DNA of 64,000 bases, taken from positions 34,769 to 98,768 of the forward strand of contig NZ_NMQT01000117.1 in NCBI RefSeq assembly GCF_002234405.1. Direction: 5' to 3'. The number at the start of each line of letters is the position of its first letter. Positions within the stretch are counted from its first letter, which is position 1. The notes below the pieces were generated by a model. It was not told the DNA's origin, did not search any database, and saw only the letters and a list, made by a program, of their open reading frames with translations. Made by a program: the position numbers and the translations under genes. Below are positions 41,470-49,672 of the stretch, one piece after another. Source of the DNA: Amycolatopsis thailandensis (GTDB lineage: Bacteria; Actinomycetota; Actinomycetes; Mycobacteriales; Pseudonocardiaceae).

Positions 41470-42198
41470 ATGGCCCCGCGCCTGCTGGTGTTCGGCGATT
41501 CCCTCAGTTTCCACGGCCCGGACGGTCCGCTCGCCGCCGACGACGCGCGCCTGTGGCCCAACATCGCGGCCGAAGCGCTCGGTGGTGGCGGGATGGACCT
41601 CGTCGCCGGGTTCGGCTGGACCGCCCGTGACGCCTGGTGGTCCTTGATCGGTGACCCGCGCGTCTGGGCCGATCTCCACCACGTCGACGCCGTCGTCCTG
41701 GCCGTCGGGAGCATGGACACGCTGCCTTCGCCGTTGCCCACCTACTTGCGCACCGGTCTTCGCTACCTGCGACCGGATCCGTTGCGACGGGTGGTGCGTA
41801 AGACGTATCTCGCCGCCCAGCCACGGCTCGCGATCGCCCTTCGGGGCCGTCCGGCGGTCCTGCCGTCGAAACTGACCGTCCACTACCTCGACACCGCTGT
41901 CGGGGCCCTGCGCGTGCTGCGGCCGGAACTGCCGATCTTCGGCATCCTGCCGTCCGTCCACCGCTCCGACGCCTACGGCCGGGTGCACACCGCCCGGGCC
42001 GGTGCCGCCGCCGCGATCGCCGCCTGGGGGCGGCGCGCCGATGTCCCGTTGCTGGATCTCGGAGCCGTCGTCGGCGATCACGTGCTGAGCGGCCGGGGCA
42101 ATCCGGACGGGATGCACTGGGGTTGGGAAGGCCACGCCTCCGTCGGCGTGGAAATGGCCCGACTGATGGCCCCGGTGCTGCGCCCCGCGGCAACGTAG
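41470..42198 (+). CDS. octT: SGNH-fold acyltransferase, probable diglucosylglycerate octanoyltransferase
   Basis: 242 residues, cytoplasmic (no signal peptide). LVFGDSLSFHG has the SGNH nucleophile Ser11, VDAVVLAVGSMDTLPSP replaces the usual GxND block, and GNPDGMHWGWEGHASVG near the end holds the catalytic Asp/His pair. It lies 3 bp after the phosphatase gene. Rv2418c, at the same place in M. tuberculosis, is OctT, which octanoylates diglucosylglycerate. Orthology is inferred from order and length; the organism may make a related glucosylglycerate lipid. Confidence 0.7.
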   Translation: MAPRLLVFGDSLSFHGPDGPLAADDARLWPNIAAEALGGGGMDLVAGFGWTARDAWWSLIGDPRVWADLHHVDAVVLAVGSMDTLPSPLPTYLRTGLRYLRPDPLRRVVRKTYLAAQPRLAIALRGRPAVLPSKLTVHYLDTAVGALRVLRPELPIFGILPSVHRSDAYGRVHTARAGAAAAIAAWGRRADVPLLDLGAVVGDHVLSGRGNPDGMHWGWEGHASVGVEMARLMAPVLRPAAT

Positions 42199-42201
42199 GC
42201 T
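42196..42201 (+). promoter_or_regulatory. -10 element for degV, probably leaderless
   Basis: TAGGCT overlaps the octT stop codon (TAG, 42196-42198) and ends 7 bases before GTG 42209. It suggests degV has its own start site inside the operon. Confidence 0.45.
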
Positions 42202-42208
42202 GGCTGCC

Positions 42209-43054
42209 GTGTCGGTCGCCGTAGTCACGGATTCCACCGCCCACCTGCCGGAAGGCTTCGCCGAACGGAACGGGATCCGGGTGGTCCCGTTGCACGTCCT
42301 CGTGGACGGCGTCGTCTTCCTCGACGGCGTCGAAATGGGCCCCGCGGCCCTGGCCGAAGCGCTCGGCAAACGCAGCCTGGTGACGACCTCCCGGCCGACG
42401 CCCGCGGAGTTCGTCAAGGAGTTCCGGGCGGCGCTGGCCGAGGGCGCGGACGCCGTCGTGTCGGTCCATTTGTCCCGTGAGCTGTCCGGAACCTGGGAGG
42501 CGGCGGTACTCGCGGCCCAGGAGGTCGGGCCGGACAAGGTGCGCGTGGTCGATTCGAGAAGCACCGCCATGGGACTGGGCTTCGCCGCCCTGCGAGCGGC
42601 GAGTGCCGCCGCGGACGGGGCCGATCCGGCCGAGGTGGAGGCCGCGGCGGTCGACGCGGTGAGCCGTTCGGAGACCCTGTTCGCCGTCGAGACCCTCGAA
42701 TACCTGCGCCGCGGCGGGCGGATCGGCCCGGCGGCCGCCTTGCTCGGCACGGCGCTCGCGGTGAAACCGGTACTGCACATGTCCGAAGGCCGGATCCAGC
42801 CGCTGGAGAAGGTGCGGACGATGAATCGCGCGGTGGCGAGGCTGGTGGAACTCGCGGTGAAGGCGGCCGAAGGCGGCCGCGCCGACATCGCAGTCCATCA
42901 CCTGGCCTCACCGGAGCGCGCCGTCGAACTGGCCAACCGGCTGGAAGAGTCCATCAGCTGCCCGGAGGGGTGCGTGGTCTCGGAGATCGGCGCCGTCATC
43001 GGGGCCCACACCGGTCCCGGGGTACTCGGCGTCGTGATCCAGCGGGCGGGTTAG
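42209..43054 (+). CDS. DegV-family fatty-acid-binding protein
   Basis: 281 residues. VAVVTDSTAHLPEG at the start, TSRPTPAEFVKEF, VDSRSTAMGLGFAAL, LEYLRRGGRIGPAAALLGTALAVKPVLHMSEGRI and GPGVLGVVI are the DegV blocks. DegV (FakB-type) proteins bind one fatty acid; in Firmicutes they present it to the kinase FakA. No fakA-like gene is in this window. Next to the octanoyltransferase gene, a link to acyl supply is tempting but unproven. Matches Rv2417c by position. Confidence 0.9.
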   Translation: MSVAVVTDSTAHLPEGFAERNGIRVVPLHVLVDGVVFLDGVEMGPAALAEALGKRSLVTTSRPTPAEFVKEFRAALAEGADAVVSVHLSRELSGTWEAAVLAAQEVGPDKVRVVDSRSTAMGLGFAALRAASAAADGADPAEVEAAAVDAVSRSETLFAVETLEYLRRGGRIGPAAALLGTALAVKPVLHMSEGRIQPLEKVRTMNRAVARLVELAVKAAEGGRADIAVHHLASPERAVELANRLEESISCPEGCVVSEIGAVIGAHTGPGVLGVVIQRAG

Positions 43055-43118
43055 AAACCGGTCAGCGTCCCACACGACCCCGACGGAAACCGGCGATCCG
43101 ATCTCGGCGGGGGCCGGG

Positions 43119-43145
43119 TTGTCCACAACACCCCACTTGTCCACA
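43119..43145 (+). promoter_or_regulatory. Two perfect DnaA-box-like 9-mers upstream of comEA
   Basis: TTGTCCACA occurs at 43119-43127 and again at 43137-43145, same orientation, 18 bases start to start. This is the preferred DnaA box of high-GC Actinobacteria. They sit about 40-65 bases before the predicted comEA -10 (TAGCGT, 43186-43191). Confidence 0.55.
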
Positions 43146-43185
43146 GGTTCGGAATTCACCACTCCCGCCCGCCACCCCCGCTCCG

Positions 43186-43191
43186 TAGCGT
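43186..43191 (+). promoter_or_regulatory. -10 element for comEA-comEC, probably leaderless
   Basis: TAGCGT ends 7 bases before GTG 43199; no ribosome site lies between. Confidence 0.45.
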
Positions 43192-43198
43192 CGTTCAC

Positions 43199-43921
43199 GT
43201 GTTCGACCAAACCGCCCGTTCACCGGGTCCCTCCGTCAACGCCAGGCTGGCATGGCTGACCGCGCAGCTGTCGCCGCCCGCCCAGAGCCCGCCCGCGGGC
43301 AGGCTCGTACGCCGCTGGGTGCCCGCCCGGTTCACGGCGGACGGGATTCCGGTGAACCGGCGGTGGTTCGCCGTGGTGACCGCGCTGATCGCGGTGGCCG
43401 TGATCGTGATCGGCGCGATCGCTTTGTTCGGACACCGGCCAGGGGCGGAGACTCCGCCGCCCCTGCCGTCGGCGAAGGCCGCCGGAGACGCCCCCGCCGC
43501 GGCGGCCAAGGCGCCTCTGGTGATCAGCGTCGTCGGCAGGGTGCTGAAACCCGGCCTGGTCACGATCCCTCCGGGCGCACGGGTCGCCGATGCCCTCACG
43601 GCGGCCGGTGGGGCACAGCCCGGAACGGATCTGACCGGGTTGAACCTGGCCAGGCGGCTCGCCGACGGCGAGCAGGTGGCCGTCGGTGTCCCCGGTCCGG
43701 CCGCGGCCGGACCGGAGGCACCGGTGGGGAAGCTCGACCTGAACACGGCCACGGCCGAACAACTCGACACCCTGCCCGGGGTCGGCGCCGTGATGGCGAA
43801 ACGCATCGTCGACTGGCGGTCCGGGCACGGCGGGTTCACCACGGTCGAGCAACTCCGTGACGTAGAAGGGATCGGCGAAAGTAAGTACGGCAAGCTCCGG
43901 GAATTGGTGTCCGTCGGATGA
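43199..43921 (+). CDS. comEA: ComEA-like DNA-binding competence protein
   Basis: 240 residues. One membrane helix at about 60-82, a Pro/Ala linker, a SLBB domain (about 108-165, LVISVVGRVLKPGLVTIPPGARVADALTAAGG), and a C-terminal helix-hairpin-helix pair (LDLNTATAEQLDTLPGVGAVMAKRIVDWR ... LRDVEGIGESKYGKLREL) that binds double-stranded DNA without sequence preference. Coupled to comEC by ATGA. Natural transformation is poorly documented in Actinobacteria; whether the pair takes up DNA here is open. Confidence 0.93.
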   Translation: MFDQTARSPGPSVNARLAWLTAQLSPPAQSPPAGRLVRRWVPARFTADGIPVNRRWFAVVTALIAVAVIVIGAIALFGHRPGAETPPPLPSAKAAGDAPAAAAKAPLVISVVGRVLKPGLVTIPPGARVADALTAAGGAQPGTDLTGLNLARRLADGEQVAVGVPGPAAAGPEAPVGKLDLNTATAEQLDTLPGVGAVMAKRIVDWRSGHGGFTTVEQLRDVEGIGESKYGKLRELVSVG

Positions 43922-46323
43922 ACCCGTCCGCCGATCCGTCCGAAGTGGACACCGCGTCGTGGCGAGGTCAAGATCTGCGGCTGATACCGGCCGCGGCGAC
44001 GGCCTGGCTCGGCACCCTTCTCGGGCTGCTCGGCGGCTGGTGGATCACGATGCTCTGCGGCGCGGCCGCCGTGGTGCTCGCGATCATCGCCGGTGTCCGT
44101 GCCCGCCGGACGGCGTCCCGGTGGGTGCTGGGCTTGGGCGCGCTCGCGGTCCTCGGCGCGCTCACCGCCGGTCCGGTGGCGCTGCGGATCCGGGCCGCCG
44201 AGCACGACGACCTCCGTGCCGCCGCCGCACGGGGGAGCGACGCCACCACGAGGGTGGTGGTCACCGAGCGGCCACGTCCGGTCCGCGGTGCCGGATACGC
44301 CGATCGCCAGGCAGGCACCCGCCTGGTGGTCATCGCCGCGACGGTGGACGCCGTAGTGGCGGCGGAGCGAGTGGTGGATTCGGCCGGCCGGATCCTGCTG
44401 CTCGCTCCCGCGGAGGGGTGGGCGGACCTGCTGCCCGGGCAGCAGGTCACCGCCTCCGGGCGGCTCGCACCGGCGAAGGGGGCCGAACTGACGGTCGCGG
44501 TCCTCTCGGTGCGAGGCCCGCCGTCGGCCCTTTCGCCGGCGCCCTGGTGGCAGCGAGCCGCGGAATCGCTGCGCACCGGGCTCCGGAGTCTGTGCTCCGT
44601 CCTCCCGGAGGAGCAGGCCGGTCTCGTGCCCGGACTGGTCGTGGGGGACACGAGCACGCTGTCCCCGAGGGTCGAACGCGAGTTCACGGACTCCGGCATG
44701 TCCCACCTGATGGCCGTGAGCGGTGGGAACGTGGCGATCGTCTGCGGCTCGATCCTTCTCCTGCTGAGGGTGCTCCGGGTCGGGCCGCGGACGTCCGCCG
44801 CCGCGGCCGCCGCGGGGCTCGCCGGGTTCGTGGTCCTCGCCGGACCCGCGCCCAGCGTGCTCCGTGCCGGGGTCATGGGGGCGGTCGGGTTGCTGGCGCT
44901 GGCCCTGGGACGCCGGGGTTCGGCGCTGCCCGCGCTGGCCTTCGCGGTGTCGGGGCTCGTCGTGGCCGATCCCGCGATGGCCGCCGACTTCGGGTTCGCC
45001 CTTTCGGTGCTGGCCACGGCCGGGCTCGTCCTGCTCGCGCCGAAATGGGCCGAGTGGCTGGTCGGACGCGGTGTTCCGGCCGGCTACGCCGAGGGGCTGG
45101 CCATCCCGCTGGCCGCGTTCGTGATGACGGCACCGATCATCGCGGGCATGGCGGGATCGGTCAGCCTCGTCTCGGTGGTGACCAACCTGCTCGCCGCGCC
45201 GGTCGTCGCCCCGGCCACCGTGTTCGGCGTGCTCGCCACCGCCGTCGGACCGTGGTGGCCGTCGGCGGGCAGGCTGCTGGTCCGGCTGACCGAACCCGAG
45301 GCGAGCTGGCTCATCACCGTGGCCCGCCACGGCGCCCGCGCGCCGGGAGCGGTGGTGGACTGGCCGGATGGCTGGTGGGGCGGGCTTCTGGCGGCCGGGC
45401 TGCTCGTCGTGCTGCTCGTCGCCATCCGGCTGCGTCACGCCAGGGTCCTGCTGGCGGTCGCGTTGGCGGGCGGGCTCCTCGTCTTCGTGCCCGTTCGCGT
45501 GCTGGCCCCAGCATGGCCACCGGCGTCCTGGAGTGCCGTAGCTTGCGACGTCGGCCAAGGCGATGCCGCCGTCCTGGCCACGGGCGAGCCCGGGAGGGCG
45601 GTCCTGGTCGACACCGGTCCGGAACCGGGACCGGTCGACGACTGCCTGAGCAGGCTGGGCGTGGACCGCGTTCCGCTGATCGTGCTGAGCCATCTGCACG
45701 CCGACCACATCGGTGGTCTCGAATCCGTCTTCGAGGGCCGGTCGGTCGGCGCGGTCGCCGTCGGTCCGGGCCGGGCCCCGGCATGGGCTTGGCAGCGGGT
45801 CGCGGACGAGACCGCGCGCCGCGGGATTCCCTTGCTGGAACTGGGGATCGGGCAACGGCTGGACTGGCCGGGGCTGTCACTGGACGTACTGGGGCCTCGC
45901 TATGTCACCCGGCGCTCGGTGCGAGAACAGGACGGCACGGTGATCAACAACGGTTCCGTCGTCCTGCGCGCCGGGACCCCGGCGGGCCGGTTGCTGCTGA
46001 CCGGCGACGTCGAACTGGCCGCACAAGCCGACCTGATGGCCGAGGGCGCCGACCTGCGCGCCGAGATCTTGAAGGTCCCGCACCACGGCAGCCGTTACAC
46101 GGCACCGGATTTCCTCAACGCCGTCGCGCCACGGGTGGCGTTGGTGAGTGTCGGTGCCGGAAACACCTACGGGCATCCCAACAAGTCCACTTTGGACAAT
46201 TTGACGGCAGTCGGTGCCTCCGTCGCCAGGACGGACACGGACGGCGACACCGCTGTCGTCACCGACGCGCGCGGCCTCGCCTTGGTGCGCCGGGGTGAGC
46301 CCCGCGGCCCGCCTCGTTCTTGA
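43918..46323 (+). CDS. comEC: ComEC/Rec2 DNA-uptake channel with metallo-beta-lactamase domain
   Basis: 801 residues. N-terminal helices and a soluble OB-like part (about 70-215), then the Competence domain with the conserved FTDSGMSHLMAVSGGNVAI and helices to about 530. From about 540 there is a metallo-beta-lactamase domain: DVGQGDAAVL, LSHLHADHIGG, LLTGDVE, LKVPHHGSRY. The HxHxDH zinc motif is intact, favouring a working nuclease on the incoming strand. Overlaps comEA by 4 bases; its stop lies inside the hairpin shared with thrC. Confidence 0.94.
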   Translation: MNPSADPSEVDTASWRGQDLRLIPAAATAWLGTLLGLLGGWWITMLCGAAAVVLAIIAGVRARRTASRWVLGLGALAVLGALTAGPVALRIRAAEHDDLRAAAARGSDATTRVVVTERPRPVRGAGYADRQAGTRLVVIAATVDAVVAAERVVDSAGRILLLAPAEGWADLLPGQQVTASGRLAPAKGAELTVAVLSVRGPPSALSPAPWWQRAAESLRTGLRSLCSVLPEEQAGLVPGLVVGDTSTLSPRVEREFTDSGMSHLMAVSGGNVAIVCGSILLLLRVLRVGPRTSAAAAAAGLAGFVVLAGPAPSVLRAGVMGAVGLLALALGRRGSALPALAFAVSGLVVADPAMAADFGFALSVLATAGLVLLAPKWAEWLVGRGVPAGYAEGLAIPLAAFVMTAPIIAGMAGSVSLVSVVTNLLAAPVVAPATVFGVLATAVGPWWPSAGRLLVRLTEPEASWLITVARHGARAPGAVVDWPDGWWGGLLAAGLLVVLLVAIRLRHARVLLAVALAGGLLVFVPVRVLAPAWPPASWSAVACDVGQGDAAVLATGEPGRAVLVDTGPEPGPVDDCLSRLGVDRVPLIVLSHLHADHIGGLESVFEGRSVGAVAVGPGRAPAWAWQRVADETARRGIPLLELGIGQRLDWPGLSLDVLGPRYVTRRSVREQDGTVINNGSVVLRAGTPAGRLLLTGDVELAAQADLMAEGADLRAEILKVPHHGSRYTAPDFLNAVAPRVALVSVGAGNTYGHPNKSTLDNLTAVGASVARTDTDGDTAVVTDARGLALVRRGEPRGPPRS

Positions 46324-46337
46324 GGCGGGCCGCGGGG
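46300..46337. terminator. Bidirectional hairpin between comEC and thrC
   Basis: Sixteen-base arms (46300-46315 and 46322-46337, CCCCGCGGCCCGCCTC and exact complement) with loop GTTCTT. The comEC stop codon (46321-46323) falls in the hairpin, and thrC stops 3 bp beyond it. The structure is perfect and serves both strands. Confidence 0.8.
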
Positions 46338-46339
46338 AC

Positions 46340-47605
46340 TCAGATGCCGAGGGCCTCGCGGACCGCGTCGGCCGAGGCGCTGACGGTGGCCTTCGGCCCG
46401 ATCTTGTCCTCGACGGCGTCGAGGGTCTTGAGGCCGTCGCCGGTGATCAGGAGCACGATCTCCTCGTCCGGGTTGAGCTTGCCGGTCTCGATGAGCTTCT
46501 TCGCCGTCGCGACGGTGACCCCGCCGGCGGTCTCGGTGAAGATGCCTTCGGTACGGGCGAGCAGCCGGATGCCCTCGACGACCTCTTCGTCGGTGACGTC
46601 TTCGATCGCGCCACCGGTGCGGTTGACCACGTCGAGGACGTAGGGACCGTCGGCCGGGTTGCCGATCGCCAGCGACCGGGCGATCGTGTCCGGCTTGACC
46701 GGCTGGACGACGTCGTGGCCCGCGCGGAAGGCCGTCGAGACAGGGGAGCAGCCGGTGGCCTGCGCGCCGAACACCTTGTACGGCGTTTCGTCCACGAGGC
46801 CGAGCTGCCCGAACTCGCGGAATCCCTTGTCCACCTTGGTGAGCTGGGAACCAGAGGCGATCGGCACCACGATCTGCGAGGGAAGCCGCCAGCCGAGCTG
46901 CTCGGCGACCTCGAAGGCCAGAGTCTTGGAACCTTCGGAGTAGTAGGGCCGGACGTTCACGTTGACGAACGCCCAGCTCTCCTGCTCGGCGGCGAGCTGG
47001 GTGGCGAGCCGGTTCACGTCGTCGTAGTTGCCGTCGACCGCGATCAGGTCGCCGTCGTACACGGCGGTGGTGAGGATCTTGGCGCGCTCGAGGGTCTTCG
47101 GGATCAGCACGACCGACCGCCAGCCCGCGCGGGCCGCCGCGGCGGCGACCGCGTTGGCCAGGTTGCCGGTCGACGGACAGGCGAGTACGTCGAACCCGAA
47201 CTCGCGGGCGGCGGCCAGGGCGACGGCGACCACGCGGTCCTTGAACGAGTGAGTGGGGTTGCCGGTGTCGTCCTTGACCCAGACCTTCTTGACGCCCAAG
47301 GCTTTCGCGAGCCTGTCGGCCTGGATGAGCCGGGTGGCGCCGGGTTCGGTGTTGGGGATTTCTTCGACGTTCGAGGGGACGGGCAGGAGCTTCTTGTAGC
47401 GCCAGATGTTCTTCGGCCCGGCTTCGATGTCCTCGCGGCGCACACGGCCGAAGTCGTAGGCGACCTCGAGCGGCGAGAAGTCTTCGGCGGAAACGAATTC
47501 GGGGGCGAGCGGCTGCCGGTGTCCCTCTTCCTTCGACACCAGTTCGACGGCCGGTCCGAGATCCGGGGTCTTGGTGGTGGAGGTCGTGCCGAGGGTTGCG
47601 GTCAT
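46340..47605 (-). CDS. thrC: Threonine synthase
   Basis: Converts O-phosphohomoserine to threonine with PLP. 421 residues. Schiff-base Lys is K122 in NPTHSFKDRVV; CPSTGNLANAVAAAAARAG holds the phosphate loop; VPIASGSQLTKV and LITGDGLKTLD follow. The longer N-terminus (RRQDIEAGPKNIWRYKKLLP type) marks the plant/actinobacterial-like class. It stands alone rather than with hom and thrB. A SAM-I riboswitch covers its leader and ends 15 bases before the ATG. Confidence 0.95.
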   Translation of the reverse strand: MTATLGTTSTTKTPDLGPAVELVSKEEGHRQPLAPEFVSAEDFSPLEVAYDFGRVRREDIEAGPKNIWRYKKLLPVPSNVEEIPNTEPGATRLIQADRLAKALGVKKVWVKDDTGNPTHSFKDRVVAVALAAAREFGFDVLACPSTGNLANAVAAAAARAGWRSVVLIPKTLERAKILTTAVYDGDLIAVDGNYDDVNRLATQLAAEQESWAFVNVNVRPYYSEGSKTLAFEVAEQLGWRLPSQIVVPIASGSQLTKVDKGFREFGQLGLVDETPYKVFGAQATGCSPVSTAFRAGHDVVQPVKPDTIARSLAIGNPADGPYVLDVVNRTGGAIEDVTDEEVVEGIRLLARTEGIFTETAGGVTVATAKKLIETGKLNPDEEIVLLITGDGLKTLDAVEDKIGPKATVSASADAVREALGI

Positions 47606-47620
47606 CGCGAGGTTCCTTTC

Positions 47621-47750
47621 CTCATCTGCCCCGCCGGTGGCGGGCCGGAATTGGCACCGTGTTCGTCAGCTACCCCGCGATCGCGGGATGACAGGCTGAC
47701 GCCGGTTGCCGGGGCTTCATCGGGCCGTTCCCTCTGCCCCTCTGGATGAG
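47621..47750 (-). promoter_or_regulatory. SAM-I (S-box) riboswitch in the thrC leader
   Basis: Read on the reverse strand from 47750: CTCATC (P1), CAGAGG...GAGGGA, CGGCCCGATGAAGCC, the core GGCAACC, a P3 hairpin (GTCAGC...CCCGCGA/TCGCGGG...GCTGAC), GGTGCCAATTCC, a P4 hairpin (CCCGCC/GGCGGG), and closing GATGAG (P1'). All of the invariant S-box words are present in order. P1' runs straight into GGAAAGGA, the ribosome site of thrC. There is no room for a terminator, so control is probably at translation. SAM would stabilise P1 beside the ribosome site; whether that lowers or raises thrC translation is not decided by sequence alone. Confidence 0.92.
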
Positions 47751-47887
47751 CGGTATTCGATTGTCGGCACGCGAATGATCGCGTCGCCTCGCCAACACCG
47801 TACGACATGAGGCTCAGGTGGGGCCACAGTGCCCGGAACACATCACCGGACAAAGCACACGAGAGGACGAGTGGCAGGATCGTCATC

Positions 47888-48871
47888 GTGACGACGCAAG
47901 CTTCCGCCCCATCGCCGCTGGTCCTGGTTCTCGGTGAGGAAGAGCTGCTGATCGAACGCGCGGTCCGCGCCGCTTCGGACGCGGCCAAAGCGGCCGATCC
48001 GACGGCGGATCTCACCCGGATCCGGGTGTCGGACCTCACAGTTCCCGCCCTCGCGGAGATGGTCAGCCCCTCGCTGTTCGCCGAGGGCAGGGTGATCGTC
48101 CTCGAATCCGCGCACGACATCTCGCAGGAGCTTTCCGACGGGGTGATGGCCTACGTCAAGGCGCCCGCCGACGGCATCGTGCTCGTCGTCGTGCACAGCG
48201 GAGGTGGCCGCAGCAAGGCCGCGAAGGCGCTTCCCGCTGCCTTGAAGAAGGCCGGGGCTGAGGTCGTCGAGTGCCCGAAACTGACCAAGGCCGCCGAGCG
48301 GGAATCCTTTGTCCGCAACGAGGTCCGCCGGGTCGGCGGGAAGATCGACGGCGCGGCCGTGCTCGCGCTGATCGACGCCGTCGGCTCGGATCTGCGCGAG
48401 TTGTCGTCGGCCGCGACCCAGCTCGTCGCGGACGCCGGTGGCACCGTCGACGAGCAGGCGGTCCGGCGCTATCACAGGGGCCGTGCGGACGTGAACGGGT
48501 TCGCCGTCGCCGAGAAGGCCGTCGCCGGGGACAGGACGGCGGCGCTGGAGTCGTTGCGCTGGGCGATGCAGCTGGGTGTTCCCCACGTGCTGGTCGCGGA
48601 CGCCCTCGCCGACGCCGTCCGGACGATCGCGCGGGTGTCGGGTGCCGGTCGCGGGAACCCGAATCAGATGGCAGGCGAGCTGGGGATGCCGCCGTGGAAG
48701 GTCCGCAAGGCGCAGGGGCAGGCCCGCGGCTGGGGGCAGGACGGCCTCGCCACCGCGATGCGGGTCGTCGCGAGGCTCAACGCCGAGGTCAAGGGGGTCG
48801 CGGCCAATCCGGAGTACGCGCTGGAACGCGCCGTCCTGGAGGTCGTCGACGCCCACGGCACCAGCCGCTGA
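47888..48871 (+). CDS. holA: DNA polymerase III delta subunit
   Basis: Clamp-loader subunit that opens the beta clamp. 327 residues with the actinobacterial delta layout: LVLVLGEEELLIERAV, VSPSLFAEGRVIVLES, ADGIVLVVVHSGGGRSKAAK, GSDLRELSSAATQL and WAMQLGVPHVLVADALADAVRTIARV. GTG 47888 is chosen because the residues before it are outside the family. CAGGAT 7 bases before it may be a leaderless -10. In many Actinobacteria holA follows comEC; here thrC is placed between them on the other strand. Confidence 0.93.
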   Translation: MTTQASAPSPLVLVLGEEELLIERAVRAASDAAKAADPTADLTRIRVSDLTVPALAEMVSPSLFAEGRVIVLESAHDISQELSDGVMAYVKAPADGIVLVVVHSGGGRSKAAKALPAALKKAGAEVVECPKLTKAAERESFVRNEVRRVGGKIDGAAVLALIDAVGSDLRELSSAATQLVADAGGTVDEQAVRRYHRGRADVNGFAVAEKAVAGDRTAALESLRWAMQLGVPHVLVADALADAVRTIARVSGAGRGNPNQMAGELGMPPWKVRKAQGQARGWGQDGLATAMRVVARLNAEVKGVAANPEYALERAVLEVVDAHGTSR

Positions 48872-49002
48872 CACGCCATCCCAACCGAGCCCGACGATCA
48901 ACGCGCCCACGAACCGGGACCGGCGGACTCGTCTCGCCGGAAGCGCGCCAGCGCGACGGCGAGACTTCACCGGTCGCGCGCCCTCTTTCGGGCCGAAGGC
49001 CC

Positions 49003-49080
49003 ACGTAAACGCGATGAAGGGGCGCCTCCCCGCCCACCGTGAGTGGGAAGCGGATCGACGCCCCTTCGGCGCGTTTACGT
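49003..49080. terminator. Long hairpin between holA and rpsT
   Basis: Arms 49003-49024 and 49059-49080 (ACGTAAACGCG ... CGCGTTTACGT) pair over 22 bp with a 2-base mismatch. A smaller hairpin (CCCAC/GTGGG) sits in the 34-base interior. It carries GATGAAGGGGCG, a word of the palindrome family. It ends 10 bp from the rpsT stop codon; bidirectional terminator likely. Confidence 0.75.
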
Positions 49081-49090
49081 CAGCGCGCGA

Positions 49091-49351
49091 TTAAAGAGAA
49101 TTGGCGCGCTTCGCGAGCGCGGACTTCTTGTTCGCGGCCTGGTTGGCGTGGAGAACGCCCTTGGTCACGGCCTTGTCCAGCTTCTTGGCCGCGTCCTTCT
49201 GCAGCTCCAGGGCCTTGGCCTTGTCGCCGGCGTCGGCGGCCTCGCGGAACTTGCGGATCGCGGTCTTCACCGAGGACCGGATCGCCTGGTTGCGCTGACG
49301 CGCCTTTTCGTTGGTGGTGATGCGCTTGATCTGCGACTTGATGTTGGCCAC
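49091..49351 (-). CDS. rpsT: 30S ribosomal protein bS20
   Basis: 86 residues, very basic: ANIKSQIKRITTNEKARQRNQ, SSVKTAIRKFREA, and LHANQAANKKSALAKRAN. Binds 16S rRNA early in 30S assembly. GTG at 49351 follows AGGAG by 8 bases; the open frame beyond it is untranslated. Same place relative to holA and lepA as in mycobacteria (Rv2412). Confidence 0.96.
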   Translation of the reverse strand: MANIKSQIKRITTNEKARQRNQAIRSSVKTAIRKFREAADAGDKAKALELQKDAAKKLDKAVTKGVLHANQAANKKSALAKRANSL

Positions 49352-49540
49352 GGGGGCGCTCCTCTTGTATCTCTCGGTGGTTTCACCGCCGCGCTGTGAC
49401 CGGCCCTGCGCGCTCGTGAAAGCGGCGCGGGTTTCCTCCATGACGGAATGCCACACAACGGTGAAGGGCAAGCTTAACAGCCGCCCCGGGACGGATCGCG
49501 GCCGCCTCCGGAGGGGTGGTTGAGGTACGGTGAAGATCGT

Positions 49541-49672
49541 AGTGCCTAGGGTTCCGCCGCCTGCCCGTTCCGTGAAACACACAATCAGGGCAGGTGGGAC
49601 AGGTCCAAGCGGCACCATCGGCGGGGCCGGAAGCGCCGCCGTTCATCTGACGGGACAAAAGCCTGGAGGACC
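49541..49672 (+). promoter_or_regulatory. ykkC-family riboswitch aptamer, variant
   Basis: Conserved words in order: CCTAGGGTTCCG (49546-49557); a P2 hairpin CCTGCCC/GGGCAGG (49560-49566, 49588-49594); GGTCCAAGCGGCAC (49602-49615); a P3 hairpin CGGCGG/CCGCCG (49619-49624, 49636-49641); ACGGGACAAAAGCC and GGAGGA (49650-49670). The first and last blocks match the ykkC consensus. The middle block has GGTCCAAG where guanidine-I RNAs usually have GGTCCGAGAG; as I recall, CAAG with a later CAC is the pattern of the subtype-2 (ppGpp/PRPP/nucleotide) variants. The family call is firm; the ligand is open. Confidence 0.82.
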
